Source: Mannheimia indoligenes (lineage in GTDB: Bacteria > Pseudomonadota > Gammaproteobacteria > Enterobacterales > Pasteurellaceae). Taken from it: a DNA stretch of 64,000 bases. The first letter of the stretch is position 1; each line of letters starts with the position of its first letter. Shown here piece by piece: positions 8,987 to 17,892 of the stretch. The notes below the pieces were generated by a model. It worked only from the letters and a program-made list of their open reading frames with translations, was not told the origin of the DNA and searched no databases. The position numbers were made by a program, and so were the translations under genes. The stretch covers positions 62,001 to 126,000 of the forward strand of contig NZ_JBAJJM010000002.1 in the NCBI RefSeq assembly GCF_036880405.1, given 5' to 3'.

Positions 8987-9002
8987 TTGATAGTATATAC
9001 AG
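8987..9002 (-). promoter_or_regulatory. SOS box 2 (LexA operator)
   Basis: On the minus strand this reads CTGTATATACTATCAA, one mismatch from CTG-N10-CAG. Box centres are 22 bases apart, about two helical turns, like the paired operators of E. coli lexA. Confidence 0.7.
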
Positions 9003-9113
9003 TATTTTTTATTTTGTAACTAATAATTTCACAAAATTATAGAAAAAACTATGGTAGAATGAGGTGAATCAGAGGTTAGACCTCCAAAAATAACAATTCT
9101 AAAGGGTATTAAT

Positions 9114-11558
9114 ATGTCTGGCTTATTAAATTTCTATCGTGCTTTTCTCAATTTACCACTTTCACTTTTGGTAAAATCCCGTGCTATTCCAACTGATCCC
9201 GTAAACGAACTAGATCTGAACTTAGAGCAGCCTATCGTTTATGTGTTGCCTTATACTTCGCAAACGGATTTACTGATTTTGCAAAAAAACTGTTTGGCAC
9301 TAAACTTGCCTGACCCATTGCAAGATAATGTTATTGATGGGCACGCTTTACCTCGCTTCGTATTTTTAGATGAGGGCAGACGCTTTTTTAAATCAAAAGG
9401 GGCAAAAAGTGAGACCGAGTCTATTTTTTATCGCTATTTAGATTTACATCGTGAAAAAACGGAGCTAGATGTTCAGCTTGTGCCTGTTTCAGTGTTATGG
9501 GGGCGAGCTCCGGGTAAAGAAGATGCACGTCATTTGCAAGTTTTAACTTCATTTCAGCGTTTTATGTCAATGGTTTGGTTCGGGCGTGATAATTTTGTCC
9601 GCTTCTCGCCAGCTGTGTCGCTACGTTATATGGTAACCGAACACGGTGCAGATGAAAAAATTGCACAAAAAATTGCTCGAGTGGCGAAAATGCACTTTGC
9701 TAAATTACGTTATTCTGCAATGGGACCTCGTTTGCCTAACCGTGAAGCAATGTTCAATAAAATTCTTAATTCAGAGGTAATTCAAGCTGCAATTGCAGAA
9801 GAAGCGAAAAAATCTTCGCCTGAAAAAGCACGTAAAGAAGCGGAAAAAATCATTAATGAGATTGCGGCTGATGTAAAACACGATAGTTTGCGTATTGCCG
9901 ATCGTGTACTGAGTTGGCTTTGGAACAAGTTATATCAAGGCATTAATGTGCAAAATTCGGATCGTGTCAGAAAACTTGCCTTAGAGGGGCACGAAATTGT
10001 GTACGTGCCGTGCCACCGTAGCCATATGGACTATTTGCTTTTATCTTATCTGCTTTATCATCACGGTGTTGTACCACCGCATATTGCAGCAGGGATCAAC
10101 TTAAATTTCTGGCCGGCAGGTCCGATTTTCCGTAGTTGGGGAGCATTTTTCATTCGCCGTACTTTTAAAGGAAACCGTTTATATTCCACCATTTTCCGTG
10201 AATATTTGGCGGAGCTATTCTATCGTGGCTATTCTGTGGAGTATTTCATCGAAGGTGGACGTTCTCGCACAGGGCGTTTGTTACAGCCTAAAACAGGTAT
10301 GATGTCGATGACTTTACAAGCACTTCAACGTGGCTTAAATCGTCCATTAAGCATTGTGCCGGTATATATTGGCTATGAACACGTTCTGGAAGTGGATACT
10401 TATGCCAAAGAGCTGCGAGGGGCGGCAAAAGAGAAAGAAAATGCAGGTTTAGTATTACGCGTACTTAAAAAACTGAAAAATTTAGGTCAAGGCTATGTGA
10501 ATTTTGGCGAGCCGATTCAGGTAAACAATTATCTAAATCAATATTTCCCTGAATGGAAGGAGCAAACTGAAGATACTCGCCCTAAATGGTTGAATGAGGC
10601 AGTAGATCAAATTTCTCATCAAGTGATGGTAAATATCAATAAAGCAGCAGCGGTAAATGCCAAGAATTTAGTCGGTTCGGCATTATTGGCTTCACGCCAG
10701 AGAGCTTTATCTCGTGAGCAGCTTATTGAACAGCTTGAGAGCTATGTTCAACTATTCCGCAATGTGCTTTATTCTAAAGATATGACTCTGCCGGAAGAAA
10801 GTGCAGCTGAAATGCTTGAGCACGTTATTCAATTACCTCGTTCCGGAGTAACCATTGAGAAAGACAATTTCGGCGAACTCATTCGTTTAGAACGTGAAGC
10901 TGCAGTATTAATGACATACTATCGTAATAATGTACAACATCTATTTGTATTACCTTCACTGGTAGCAAGCTTCGTGCTACATCACGAGGCGATTTCAAAA
11001 GATTTGGTTATTCAATCGGTTTATCGAATTTATCCGTTCTTGCAAGCAGAGTTATTTTTACACTTTAAGCAAGAAGAAGTAGCAGAACAGGTTGAAGCCA
11101 TCATCAATGAGTTTGTTCGTCAAGGCATCATTAAAAATGAAAGTGATATGTTGATGATTAACCGTCTGCATATTCGTACATTACAACTTCATTCGGCTGG
11201 CGTGCGTGAGATTTTACAGCGTTACTACATCAGTTTAAGTTTATTGCTTGAACAACCGGATATTAGTCGCATTGCATTAGAAAAAGAGAGTAGTTCAGTA
11301 GCACAGCGTTTGTCGGTACTACACGGTATTAATGCTCCCGAATTCTTTGATAAAGCCATTTTTTCAACATTTACTAATAGTTTGAAAGCACAAGGCTACT
11401 TTGATGGTGGCGATAATTTAGTTACCGAAAAAGTGCAAGAAACTGAGGCATTACTAAGAAGTTTGATTTCTATTGAAGTGCAACAAACCATTCAAGGAGC
11501 GATGGCAAAAGTTGATGTAGAAAAAGTCGAACGTGAAAAAGTAGAGAAAGAAAGCTAA
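9114..11558 (+). CDS. plsB: Glycerol-3-phosphate 1-O-acyltransferase PlsB
   Basis: The protein has 814 residues (E. coli 807). PlsB performs the first acylation of sn-glycerol-3-phosphate in phospholipid synthesis at the inner membrane. The acyltransferase motif I, HRSHMD, has its catalytic His at 301 and Asp at 306. FIEGGRSRTGR (block III) and the following IVPVYIGYE (block IV) bind glycerol phosphate. It is divergent from lexA, as in several gamma-proteobacteria. The short C-terminal tail (VDVEKVEREKVEKES) is charged and low in complexity. An uptake word overlaps the stop codon. Confidence 0.97.
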   Translation: MSGLLNFYRAFLNLPLSLLVKSRAIPTDPVNELDLNLEQPIVYVLPYTSQTDLLILQKNCLALNLPDPLQDNVIDGHALPRFVFLDEGRRFFKSKGAKSETESIFYRYLDLHREKTELDVQLVPVSVLWGRAPGKEDARHLQVLTSFQRFMSMVWFGRDNFVRFSPAVSLRYMVTEHGADEKIAQKIARVAKMHFAKLRYSAMGPRLPNREAMFNKILNSEVIQAAIAEEAKKSSPEKARKEAEKIINEIAADVKHDSLRIADRVLSWLWNKLYQGINVQNSDRVRKLALEGHEIVYVPCHRSHMDYLLLSYLLYHHGVVPPHIAAGINLNFWPAGPIFRSWGAFFIRRTFKGNRLYSTIFREYLAELFYRGYSVEYFIEGGRSRTGRLLQPKTGMMSMTLQALQRGLNRPLSIVPVYIGYEHVLEVDTYAKELRGAAKEKENAGLVLRVLKKLKNLGQGYVNFGEPIQVNNYLNQYFPEWKEQTEDTRPKWLNEAVDQISHQVMVNINKAAAVNAKNLVGSALLASRQRALSREQLIEQLESYVQLFRNVLYSKDMTLPEESAAEMLEHVIQLPRSGVTIEKDNFGELIRLEREAAVLMTYYRNNVQHLFVLPSLVASFVLHHEAISKDLVIQSVYRIYPFLQAELFLHFKQEEVAEQVEAIINEFVRQGIIKNESDMLMINRLHIRTLQLHSAGVREILQRYYISLSLLLEQPDISRIALEKESSSVAQRLSVLHGINAPEFFDKAIFSTFTNSLKAQGYFDGGDNLVTEKVQETEALLRSLISIEVQQTIQGAMAKVDVEKVEREKVEKES

Positions 11559-11592
11559 CAAGCGGTTGTTTTTCTCACCTATTTTGCAAATA

Positions 11593-11626
11593 AAAAGGCT
11601 GAATGTTCATTACATTCAGCCTTTTG
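11593..11626. terminator. Bidirectional terminator between plsB and the acetate transporter gene
   Basis: AAAGGCTGAATGT pairs with ACATTCAGCCTTT, with A- and T-rich flanks on both sides. It serves two convergent genes. Confidence 0.85.
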
Positions 11627-11638
11627 TTATTACTTAAA

Positions 11639-12202
11639 TTATTTAGGCTCACCGATTGGTAAAACCGTTCTGCCAAAGCTTTCGTTGATAATATCTGCCG
11701 CTGCTAAGTAGAACGCTAAGAATGCCGTTAATAAACCAAAGTTACCACCGATATGCGTGATACTACTGTTGTGGGTGAAATCGCCCGCTGCTAATAAGTA
11801 GAACGTAATAGTTAAGCTTAAGAAAATCGCTTGTAACGCACGTGGTTTGGTTAAAGTACCGATGAACATCATAAATGTGAATGTTCCCCAAGCCACTAAA
11901 TACCAGCCGATAAACTCCGGAGATACAGTTGAAGCAAAGAACACTTTAAATAATGCAAAAGACCACCAGAATGCACCGTAGCTGGTGAAAGCCGTAAAGC
12001 CGAAGGTGTTACCTTTAGCAAATTCAAACATACCTGCGATCATCTGTGCAGTACCGCCGAAGGCAAAGCCCATTGCTAATACTAAACCAACGTTTTCGCC
12101 ACTAAATGTGCCATTATTAATTAAACTTAATAAAAAAGTCGTAAGTGCAAAGCCGCATAAACCGAGCGGAGCCGGGTTAGTTCCTGAATTTGGAGCTGAC
12201 AT
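11639..12202 (-). CDS. satP: Acetate/succinate transporter (SatP/YaaH, GPR1/FUN34 family)
   Basis: The 187-residue protein has six predicted membrane helices. The family signature NPAPLGLCGFALTTF sits near the N-terminus. Characterised SatP of E. coli takes up acetate and succinate with protons, and the length agrees (188). The ATG at 12202 follows AGAGG. It is a single-gene unit, convergent with plsB and divergent from the dms cluster. Substrate is inferred from the family. Confidence 0.88.
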   Translation of the reverse strand: MSAPNSGTNPAPLGLCGFALTTFLLSLINNGTFSGENVGLVLAMGFAFGGTAQMIAGMFEFAKGNTFGFTAFTSYGAFWWSFALFKVFFASTVSPEFIGWYLVAWGTFTFMMFIGTLTKPRALQAIFLSLTITFYLLAAGDFTHNSSITHIGGNFGLLTAFLAFYLAAADIINESFGRTVLPIGEPK

Positions 12203-12403
12203 TGAAAACCTCTATTGTATTGTTACACCACAAACTGTGGCAATGCTTTTATTCACTTCTAAGAAAGAAGCTATTTTCCCTAAATTTTAGGGCGATAAAG
12301 TATAGCGATTTTGCAGCGAATTGACTAGATATTTCGATTTTATTGCGTTTTTTTACAAAAAATTTAAAATTCTGATTGCACTTTGGAAAATAAAGGAAGA
12401 AAT

Positions 12404-13009
12404 ATGTTGAGTGTATATAATCAAATCACGCAATTTGGGCGAATTCTCGGCTCGCTTTTCTATGCTGAGCCAAACAGTAAACAAAATCAGCCGTTAGTCG
12501 CATTATTGCAAAATGGCGAATGGCAGGCAGAATGTGGTTTTTTAAGAGAACATAAGCGGTCAGAAATTCAGAAAAATTTGCAAAATGCCACCTCAGAACA
12601 GTTGAATGAGGCTTATCAAACTCTGTTTATCGGACCAAATGCGTTGCCTGCTCCGCCTTGGGGGTCGGTGTATTTGGATAAAGAATCGGTACTTTTTGGC
12701 GACAGTTTATTAAATTTACGCACCTTTTTGAATGACAATCAAATTGCTTTTTCCCTTAACCAAAATGAGCCGGAAGATCATATCGGATTGATGTTGATGC
12801 TAGTTGCCTATCTTGCAGAAGAAAATCCGAGCCTGCTTAAACCATTTTTTGCCGAACATTTTCTACCCTGGGCGTATCGCTTTTTTGAATTGTTCAATGC
12901 AGAGAATTATCCGTTTTATCGAGGCTTAGGTGAATTAACTTTTGAGTTACTAAAAGAATGGCAAAAAAATCTGGAAATTCAACCGATTACATTACAACTT
13001 TATCGTTAA
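12404..13009 (+). CDS. dmsD: Tat proofreading chaperone DmsD (TorD family)
   Basis: This 201-residue cytoplasmic all-helical protein belongs to the TorD/DmsD redox-enzyme maturation family, with the signature GPNALPAPPWGSVYLD near residues 77-92. The family binds the twin-arginine leader of DmsA and holds it until cofactor insertion is complete. I chose the ATG at 12404, preceded by AAGGAAG, over the in-frame TTG at 12383. It lies 17 bases before the NapF-like gene and just upstream of dmsABC, which fits a DmsA-specific role. Confidence 0.88.
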   Translation: MLSVYNQITQFGRILGSLFYAEPNSKQNQPLVALLQNGEWQAECGFLREHKRSEIQKNLQNATSEQLNEAYQTLFIGPNALPAPPWGSVYLDKESVLFGDSLLNLRTFLNDNQIAFSLNQNEPEDHIGLMLMLVAYLAEENPSLLKPFFAEHFLPWAYRFFELFNAENYPFYRGLGELTFELLKEWQKNLEIQPITLQLYR

Positions 13010-13026
13010 ATTAAGCTGACAGATAA

Positions 13027-13569
13027 ATGAAAGACGAACGCTATTACGCTGCCTATTTGGAACATAATCGCATTTCACGGCGAGGTCTATTCCGAGCCTT
13101 AATCGGTGGCGGTCAAAAAGCCCAAGCTGAAAGTGCCGCAGAATTACTTAAAAGAGCTGTGGCACGTCCTCCTTTTGCGGTAGTTGAACCGTTATTTTTG
13201 AAATCTTGCAACGGCTGCGGTGATTGCGTTTCTGCTTGCCCTTATGGTTTGATTTTGCTCAAAGAGGGCAAGGCAAGCCTTGAGATCGATTTTTCTGCCT
13301 GTGATCTCTGTGGTAAATGTGCCGAAGTCTGTTCAACAGGGGCATTGGCATTGAACGTGCCACCCGATACAGGGCTACGTCCAAACATTGATCTCTCCTG
13401 TGTACGGCAGTACCACCAATCTTGCCTGTTTTGTGAAACTGCGTGCAAAACCTCTGCACTTTCGTTTAACTCTACGACTCGGAAAATGCAGCTAGACAAT
13501 GAAAAATGCAATGGTTGCGGTGAATGTAAAACCGCTTGCCTACATAATTACATCAATTTGGCTCTCTAA
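13027..13569 (+). CDS. NapF-like ferredoxin-type protein
   Basis: The 180-residue cytoplasmic protein has an N-terminal basic stretch (SRRGLFRALIGG) and three to four cysteine motifs of 4Fe-4S type: CNGCGDCVSACP, CDLCGKCAEVCS, the irregular CLFCETACK, and CNGCGECKTACL. It is most like NapF, which helps iron-sulfur maturation of periplasmic nitrate reductase NapA. Here it lies between dmsD and dmsA with no nap genes in view, so it may serve the DMSO reductase instead. That is inferred from position alone. The upstream ribosome site is weak. Confidence 0.8.
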   Translation: MKDERYYAAYLEHNRISRRGLFRALIGGGQKAQAESAAELLKRAVARPPFAVVEPLFLKSCNGCGDCVSACPYGLILLKEGKASLEIDFSACDLCGKCAEVCSTGALALNVPPDTGLRPNIDLSCVRQYHQSCLFCETACKTSALSFNSTTRKMQLDNEKCNGCGECKTACLHNYINLAL

Positions 13570-13707
13570 TTGATGCTGAATATGTGAGGCAAGTTGTTGT
13601 TTTTACAGAGTTTTTTGCAAAATTTTGTGGAAAATTGACCGCTTGTTACATTGAATCCTACTAAAAAGTTTCAACTTATTACCTTAAAGTTCCATCACCC
13701 TCCAAAT

Positions 13708-13721
13708 TTGACCATTATCAA
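13708..13721 (+). promoter_or_regulatory. FNR-like box before dmsA
   Basis: TTGACCATTATCAA matches TTGAT-N4-ATCAA at 9 of 10 conserved bases. A -10-like TAGTAT at 13746-13751 puts the likely start near 13756, about 41-42 bases from the box centre, the class II spacing for FNR activation. The 227-base gap before dmsA also holds one uptake word at 13638-13646. Confidence 0.7.
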
Positions 13722-13796
13722 AGCCCACCCTAATAAAAATCTGCATAGTATTGGTAATTTTTTATTCTTTTTTCTTTTTTCTTTGTGGGGGAAACT

Positions 13797-16235
13797 ATGC
13801 AGAAAAAATCAGAACAACCACTTTCTGTGAATAGACGGGATTTTCTGAAAGGCTCGGCGGCGGTCGGTGGTGTGGCACTGGCGGCAAGCAGCGTACAGAT
13901 TCCGTTAGCGAAAGCGGAAACCAAGCCTGTGGCAACAGCCAAAGGCGAAGAAAAACTGGTGTGGAGTGCCTGTACGGTAAACTGCCACAGCCGTTGTCCG
14001 CTTAGAATGCACGTTCAAGACGGGGTGATTAAATATGTGGAAACCGACAATTTGGGCGATGATGTCTATGGCGATTTCCACCAAGTGCGTGCCTGCGCCC
14101 GTGGACGTTCAATGCGTCGTCGTGTTTATAATCCGGATCGCTTGAAATACCCGATGAAACGTGTCGGCAAACGTGGCGAAGGTAAATTCAAACGCATTTC
14201 GTGGGACGAGGCGTTTGAAGAGATTGCGTCTAACTTAAAACGCATTATCGCCCAATATGGTAACGAGGCTCTCTATCTGCCGTTTGCAACCGGTACGCTC
14301 GGGGCAACCGTGGCGGCAAGCTATCCGCCACCACGCAGTATTTCCAACCGTTTTATGAACAGTATCGGCGGTTGTTTGGGGCATCACGGCACTTACAGCT
14401 ATTCGCAAATTTTTGAGGCGATTCCGTATATGTACGGTAGCAATGCAGCCAATAGCCCAACCGATATTGAAAACTCGAAATTAGTGGTCTATTTCGGTAA
14501 CAACCCGGCGGAAACCCGTATGAGTGGCGGTGGTGTGACTTATCTCTACCAACAAGCCCAAGAACGTTCACAAGCCAAAACCATTATGATCGACCCACGC
14601 TATAACGACACCATCGCAGGTCGTGGCGAGTGGGTGCCGATTCGTCCGGGTACGGATGCGGCGCTAGTCGAAGGTATGGCGTATGTGATGATTACCGAAA
14701 ACTTAGTCGATCAAGCCTTCCTTGATACCTATTGTGTCGGCTATGACGAGAAAACCTTGCCGGCATCAGCCAAACCAAACGGACACTACAAAGCCTATAT
14801 TTTAGGCGAAGGCGATGATAAAACCGCCAAAACTCCTGAATGGGCGGAGAAAATCACCGGCATTCCAAAAAACAAAATCATTGAATTAGCCCGTGAAATT
14901 GGGACGACTAAACCGGCTTACATTTGCCAAGGTTGGGGGCCACAACGCCACGCCAATGGTGAACAAGCCTCTCGTGCCATCGCCATGTTGGCTTGCTTAA
15001 CAGGTAACGTGGGGATTAACGGCGGAAACAGCGGCTCCCGTGAAGGTTTCTACACGATGCCGTTCGTGCGTTTGCCGGTGGGTAAAAACCCGATTGCGGC
15101 GAAAATTCCAATCTTTATGTGGACAGACGCAGTTACCCGTGGTGCAGAAATGACGGCTCTCAAAGACGGTTTGAAAGGAGCGGAAAAACTCAATCAAAAC
15201 GTTAAATTCATTTTGAACTACGCAGGCAACTGTATCATCAACCAACACTCGGATATCAACCGCACCCACGAGATTTTGCAAGATGAAAGCAAGCTCGAAA
15301 TGTTGGTGGTGATTGATAACCATATGACTTCCACCGCCAAATATGCGGATATTTTACTGCCGGACTGCACTACGTCTGAGCAAGCAGACTTCTGTATGGA
15401 CGGCTCGGCGGGCAATATGGGCTATGTCATTTTTGCCGATAAAGCGATTGAACCGCAGTTTGAATGTAAACCGGTGTATGAAATTCTGTCGGGTATTGCC
15501 GAGAAAATGGGCGTGAAAGACGTTTTCACCGAAGGTAGAACCCAAGAAGAGTGGTTACGCCATCTCTATGCGCAAACCCAAGAGAAAAATCCGTTCTTCA
15601 AAGAAATTACCTTTGAACAGTTCCGTGAGCGAGGCATTATCAAGCAGAAAGATCCTGCCGGTCATATGGTGGCGTTCAAAAAATTCCGCCAAGATCCGGT
15701 GGCAAATCCGCTTGAAACGCCGTCAGGCAAAATTGAGATTTACTCTGAACGTTTGGCGAAAATTGCCGAAACGTGGGAATTACCGGAAGGTGATGTGATT
15801 AGCCCACTGCCGATCTACGCTCGCCAATTCGAGGGCTGGGACGATCCAAAACGTGAGCAGTTCCCACTGCAATTAGTCGGTTTCCACTATAAATCTCGTG
15901 TGCATTCGACTTATGCGAACGTGGATGTGTTAGAGCAGGCATCTCGCCAGTCGGTGTGGATCAACCCACTTGATGCCGAAAAACGTGGCATTAAAAACGG
16001 CGATATGGTGCGGATTTTCAACGATCGTGGCGAAACCCGTGTGATGGCAAATGTCACGCCACGGATTATGCCGGGTGTTACCGCAATGGGTGAAGGGGCG
16101 TGGTATATGCCGGACGGCAATCGGGTCGATCACAATGGCAGCTTTAACGTGCTGACCACACAACGCCCATCGCCGCTCTCCAAAGGCAATCCGCAACACA
16201 CCAACTTGGTGCAAATTGAACGAGTACAAGGGTAA
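13797..16235 (+). CDS. dmsA: Dimethyl sulfoxide reductase catalytic subunit A
   Basis: The 812-residue molybdopterin enzyme starts with a Tat leader, NRRDFLKG at residues 12-19. Cys59, Cys63, Cys67 and Cys100 form the N-terminal 4Fe-4S site. Ser201 in HHGTYSYSQI aligns with the molybdenum-ligand serine of DmsA. The C-terminal third carries the molydopterin-dinucleotide-binding region. It reduces DMSO and similar S/N-oxides as terminal acceptors in anaerobic respiration. The ATG at 13797, behind GGGGAAACT, is preferred to the in-frame GTG at 13785. Base composition is clearly GC-richer than flanking genes. Confidence 0.95.
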   Translation: MQKKSEQPLSVNRRDFLKGSAAVGGVALAASSVQIPLAKAETKPVATAKGEEKLVWSACTVNCHSRCPLRMHVQDGVIKYVETDNLGDDVYGDFHQVRACARGRSMRRRVYNPDRLKYPMKRVGKRGEGKFKRISWDEAFEEIASNLKRIIAQYGNEALYLPFATGTLGATVAASYPPPRSISNRFMNSIGGCLGHHGTYSYSQIFEAIPYMYGSNAANSPTDIENSKLVVYFGNNPAETRMSGGGVTYLYQQAQERSQAKTIMIDPRYNDTIAGRGEWVPIRPGTDAALVEGMAYVMITENLVDQAFLDTYCVGYDEKTLPASAKPNGHYKAYILGEGDDKTAKTPEWAEKITGIPKNKIIELAREIGTTKPAYICQGWGPQRHANGEQASRAIAMLACLTGNVGINGGNSGSREGFYTMPFVRLPVGKNPIAAKIPIFMWTDAVTRGAEMTALKDGLKGAEKLNQNVKFILNYAGNCIINQHSDINRTHEILQDESKLEMLVVIDNHMTSTAKYADILLPDCTTSEQADFCMDGSAGNMGYVIFADKAIEPQFECKPVYEILSGIAEKMGVKDVFTEGRTQEEWLRHLYAQTQEKNPFFKEITFEQFRERGIIKQKDPAGHMVAFKKFRQDPVANPLETPSGKIEIYSERLAKIAETWELPEGDVISPLPIYARQFEGWDDPKREQFPLQLVGFHYKSRVHSTYANVDVLEQASRQSVWINPLDAEKRGIKNGDMVRIFNDRGETRVMANVTPRIMPGVTAMGEGAWYMPDGNRVDHNGSFNVLTTQRPSPLSKGNPQHTNLVQIERVQG

Positions 16236-16246
16236 GGGGGTAGAAA

Positions 16247-16867
16247 ATGAGTAAAAAACAGTACGGCTTTTATATTGATTCACAGCGTTGCACAGGATGC
16301 AAAACCTGCGAATTAGCCTGTAAAGATTACAAAGATTTAACCCCTGATGTCAGTTTCCGCCGTATTTACGAATACTGCGGTGGTGGCTGGAAACAAGAAG
16401 GCGAGGCGTGGACGCAAGATGTGTTCTCTTACTATCTCTCCATCTCTTGTAACCACTGTGACAACCCGGCTTGTGCCAGCGTTTGCCCGAGTAGGGCAAT
16501 GCACAAGCGTGAAGACGGCTTTGTGGTGGTCAATCAAGACGTTTGTATTGGCTGCCAATACTGCTCAATGGCTTGCCCTTACGGTGCGCCTCAATTCAAC
16601 CAACGCACAGGGCGTATGACCAAATGTGACGGCTGTTTCGAGCGTGTAGAGCAGGGCTTAAAACCAATGTGTGTGGAATCTTGCCCACTGCGTGCGTTAG
16701 ATCTGTTGCCGATTGATGAACTGCGTGAGAAGTATGGCGAAATCAAAGATGTTGCGCCATTGCCACCATCGCACTATACCAACCCGAATATGGCATTACG
16801 CTTAAATACCAACGCCAAACCGACCGATTTTGAAGGCGGTTTCTTAGCTAATCCGAAGGAGGTTTAA
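16247..16867 (+). CDS. dmsB: DMSO reductase iron-sulfur subunit B
   Basis: The 206-residue electron-transfer subunit has four cysteine clusters: CTGCKTCELAC near residue 16, CNHCDNPACASVCP, CIGCQYCSMACP, and CDGC followed later by CVESCP. It carries electrons from DmsC to DmsA. The length matches E. coli DmsB (205). It starts 12 bases after dmsA and ends 2 bases before dmsC, in one operon. Confidence 0.96.
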   Translation: MSKKQYGFYIDSQRCTGCKTCELACKDYKDLTPDVSFRRIYEYCGGGWKQEGEAWTQDVFSYYLSISCNHCDNPACASVCPSRAMHKREDGFVVVNQDVCIGCQYCSMACPYGAPQFNQRTGRMTKCDGCFERVEQGLKPMCVESCPLRALDLLPIDELREKYGEIKDVAPLPPSHYTNPNMALRLNTNAKPTDFEGGFLANPKEV

Positions 16868-16868
16868 A

Positions 16869-17789
16869 ATGGGTGCAGGATTACACGAATTACCGCTGGT
16901 CTTCTTTACCGTCTTTGCACAGGCGGTGGTGGGGGCATTTATCGGCTTAACGCTGGTGCTTGCCACATCGCAAGGCAAATTGGCAGAAAATCGAGTGCAT
17001 TATGCGATGACGATTTTGTGGGGGCTTATGGCGTTAGGCTTTATTGCATCCACCACCCACTTAGGTTCGCCAGAACGTGCTTTCAACGCTCTAAACCGTG
17101 TCGGGGCATCGGATTTGAGTAACGAAATTTTCACTGGCTCAACGTTCTTTGCCTTAGGCGGTGCATACTGGGCATTGGCAACGGCGGTATTTTTGCAAAA
17201 AGATAGCGTAAAACTACCGCTTGTCAGCCCACTCGCAAACCTTATCGCCCCGATTGCCAACAAATTACCCAAAGGTTGGGCAACACTCGGCAGAATTATC
17301 GTGGCGATTAGCGGTGTGATTTTCGTTGCGGCAATGGCGAAACTCTACCTCATCCCAACCGTGCCAACGTGGAACAGCATTTTCACCCCACTCTCATTCG
17401 GCCTAACCGCCTTACTGGCAGGTTCAGCCTTAACAGTGGTGCTGTTACAGTTAGCAAAAGTGGAAACAGGGCAATCTCTGTTCGCCAAACTTGTTGCACT
17501 CTTTGCGGTGATTGCGTTGGTGGTTACTTTCTTCCACTACCAACACCTAGCCCAAACCAAAAATGCGATTTTCCAAGCCCTTGATTTAGTGCCGGGCTAT
17601 ATGACATACAGCATTATCCGTTTTGGCTTGATTTTTGTTGGCGTGGTAGCGGTATTCATCAGCCTGAAAAAACAGTGCGTATGGTTAAGCGGATTGGGTT
17701 TTGTGCTGATTGTTGCCGGAGAATTACTGGCAAGAACCCTGTTCTACGGCACACATATGACTGTGGGCTTGAAAGCGTTAGGGGGCTAA
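16869..17789 (+). CDS. dmsC: DMSO reductase membrane anchor subunit C
   Basis: The 306-residue protein has about eight hydrophobic helices and belongs to the DmsC family, which anchors DmsAB and oxidises menaquinol. HELPLVFFTVFAQ at the N-terminus and STTHLGSPERAF are family stretches. Its length is close to E. coli DmsC (287). It is the last gene of dmsABC and is followed by a strong terminator. Confidence 0.94.
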   Translation: MGAGLHELPLVFFTVFAQAVVGAFIGLTLVLATSQGKLAENRVHYAMTILWGLMALGFIASTTHLGSPERAFNALNRVGASDLSNEIFTGSTFFALGGAYWALATAVFLQKDSVKLPLVSPLANLIAPIANKLPKGWATLGRIIVAISGVIFVAAMAKLYLIPTVPTWNSIFTPLSFGLTALLAGSALTVVLLQLAKVETGQSLFAKLVALFAVIALVVTFFHYQHLAQTKNAIFQALDLVPGYMTYSIIRFGLIFVGVVAVFISLKKQCVWLSGLGFVLIVAGELLARTLFYGTHMTVGLKALGG

Positions 17790-17835
17790 GTTTGATAAGT
17801 TATCAAGCAATAAATTAATCCCTTTTCTTTGACTT

Positions 17836-17876
17836 AAAAAGCCATAATGGATCTATTTAGTCCATTATGGCTTTTT
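17836..17876. terminator. Bidirectional terminator between dmsC and the AraC-type gene
   Basis: AAAAAGCCATAATGGA pairs with TCCATTATGGCTTTTT, a 16-bp stem with A/T tails suited to both convergent genes. Confidence 0.9.
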
Positions 17877-17892
17877 GTATCGAGCAAATTTG

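Noticed and set aside
12383..12403. Upstream TTG start for dmsD
   Set aside because: The seven extra residues overlap the ribosome site AAGGAAG that serves the ATG at 12404.
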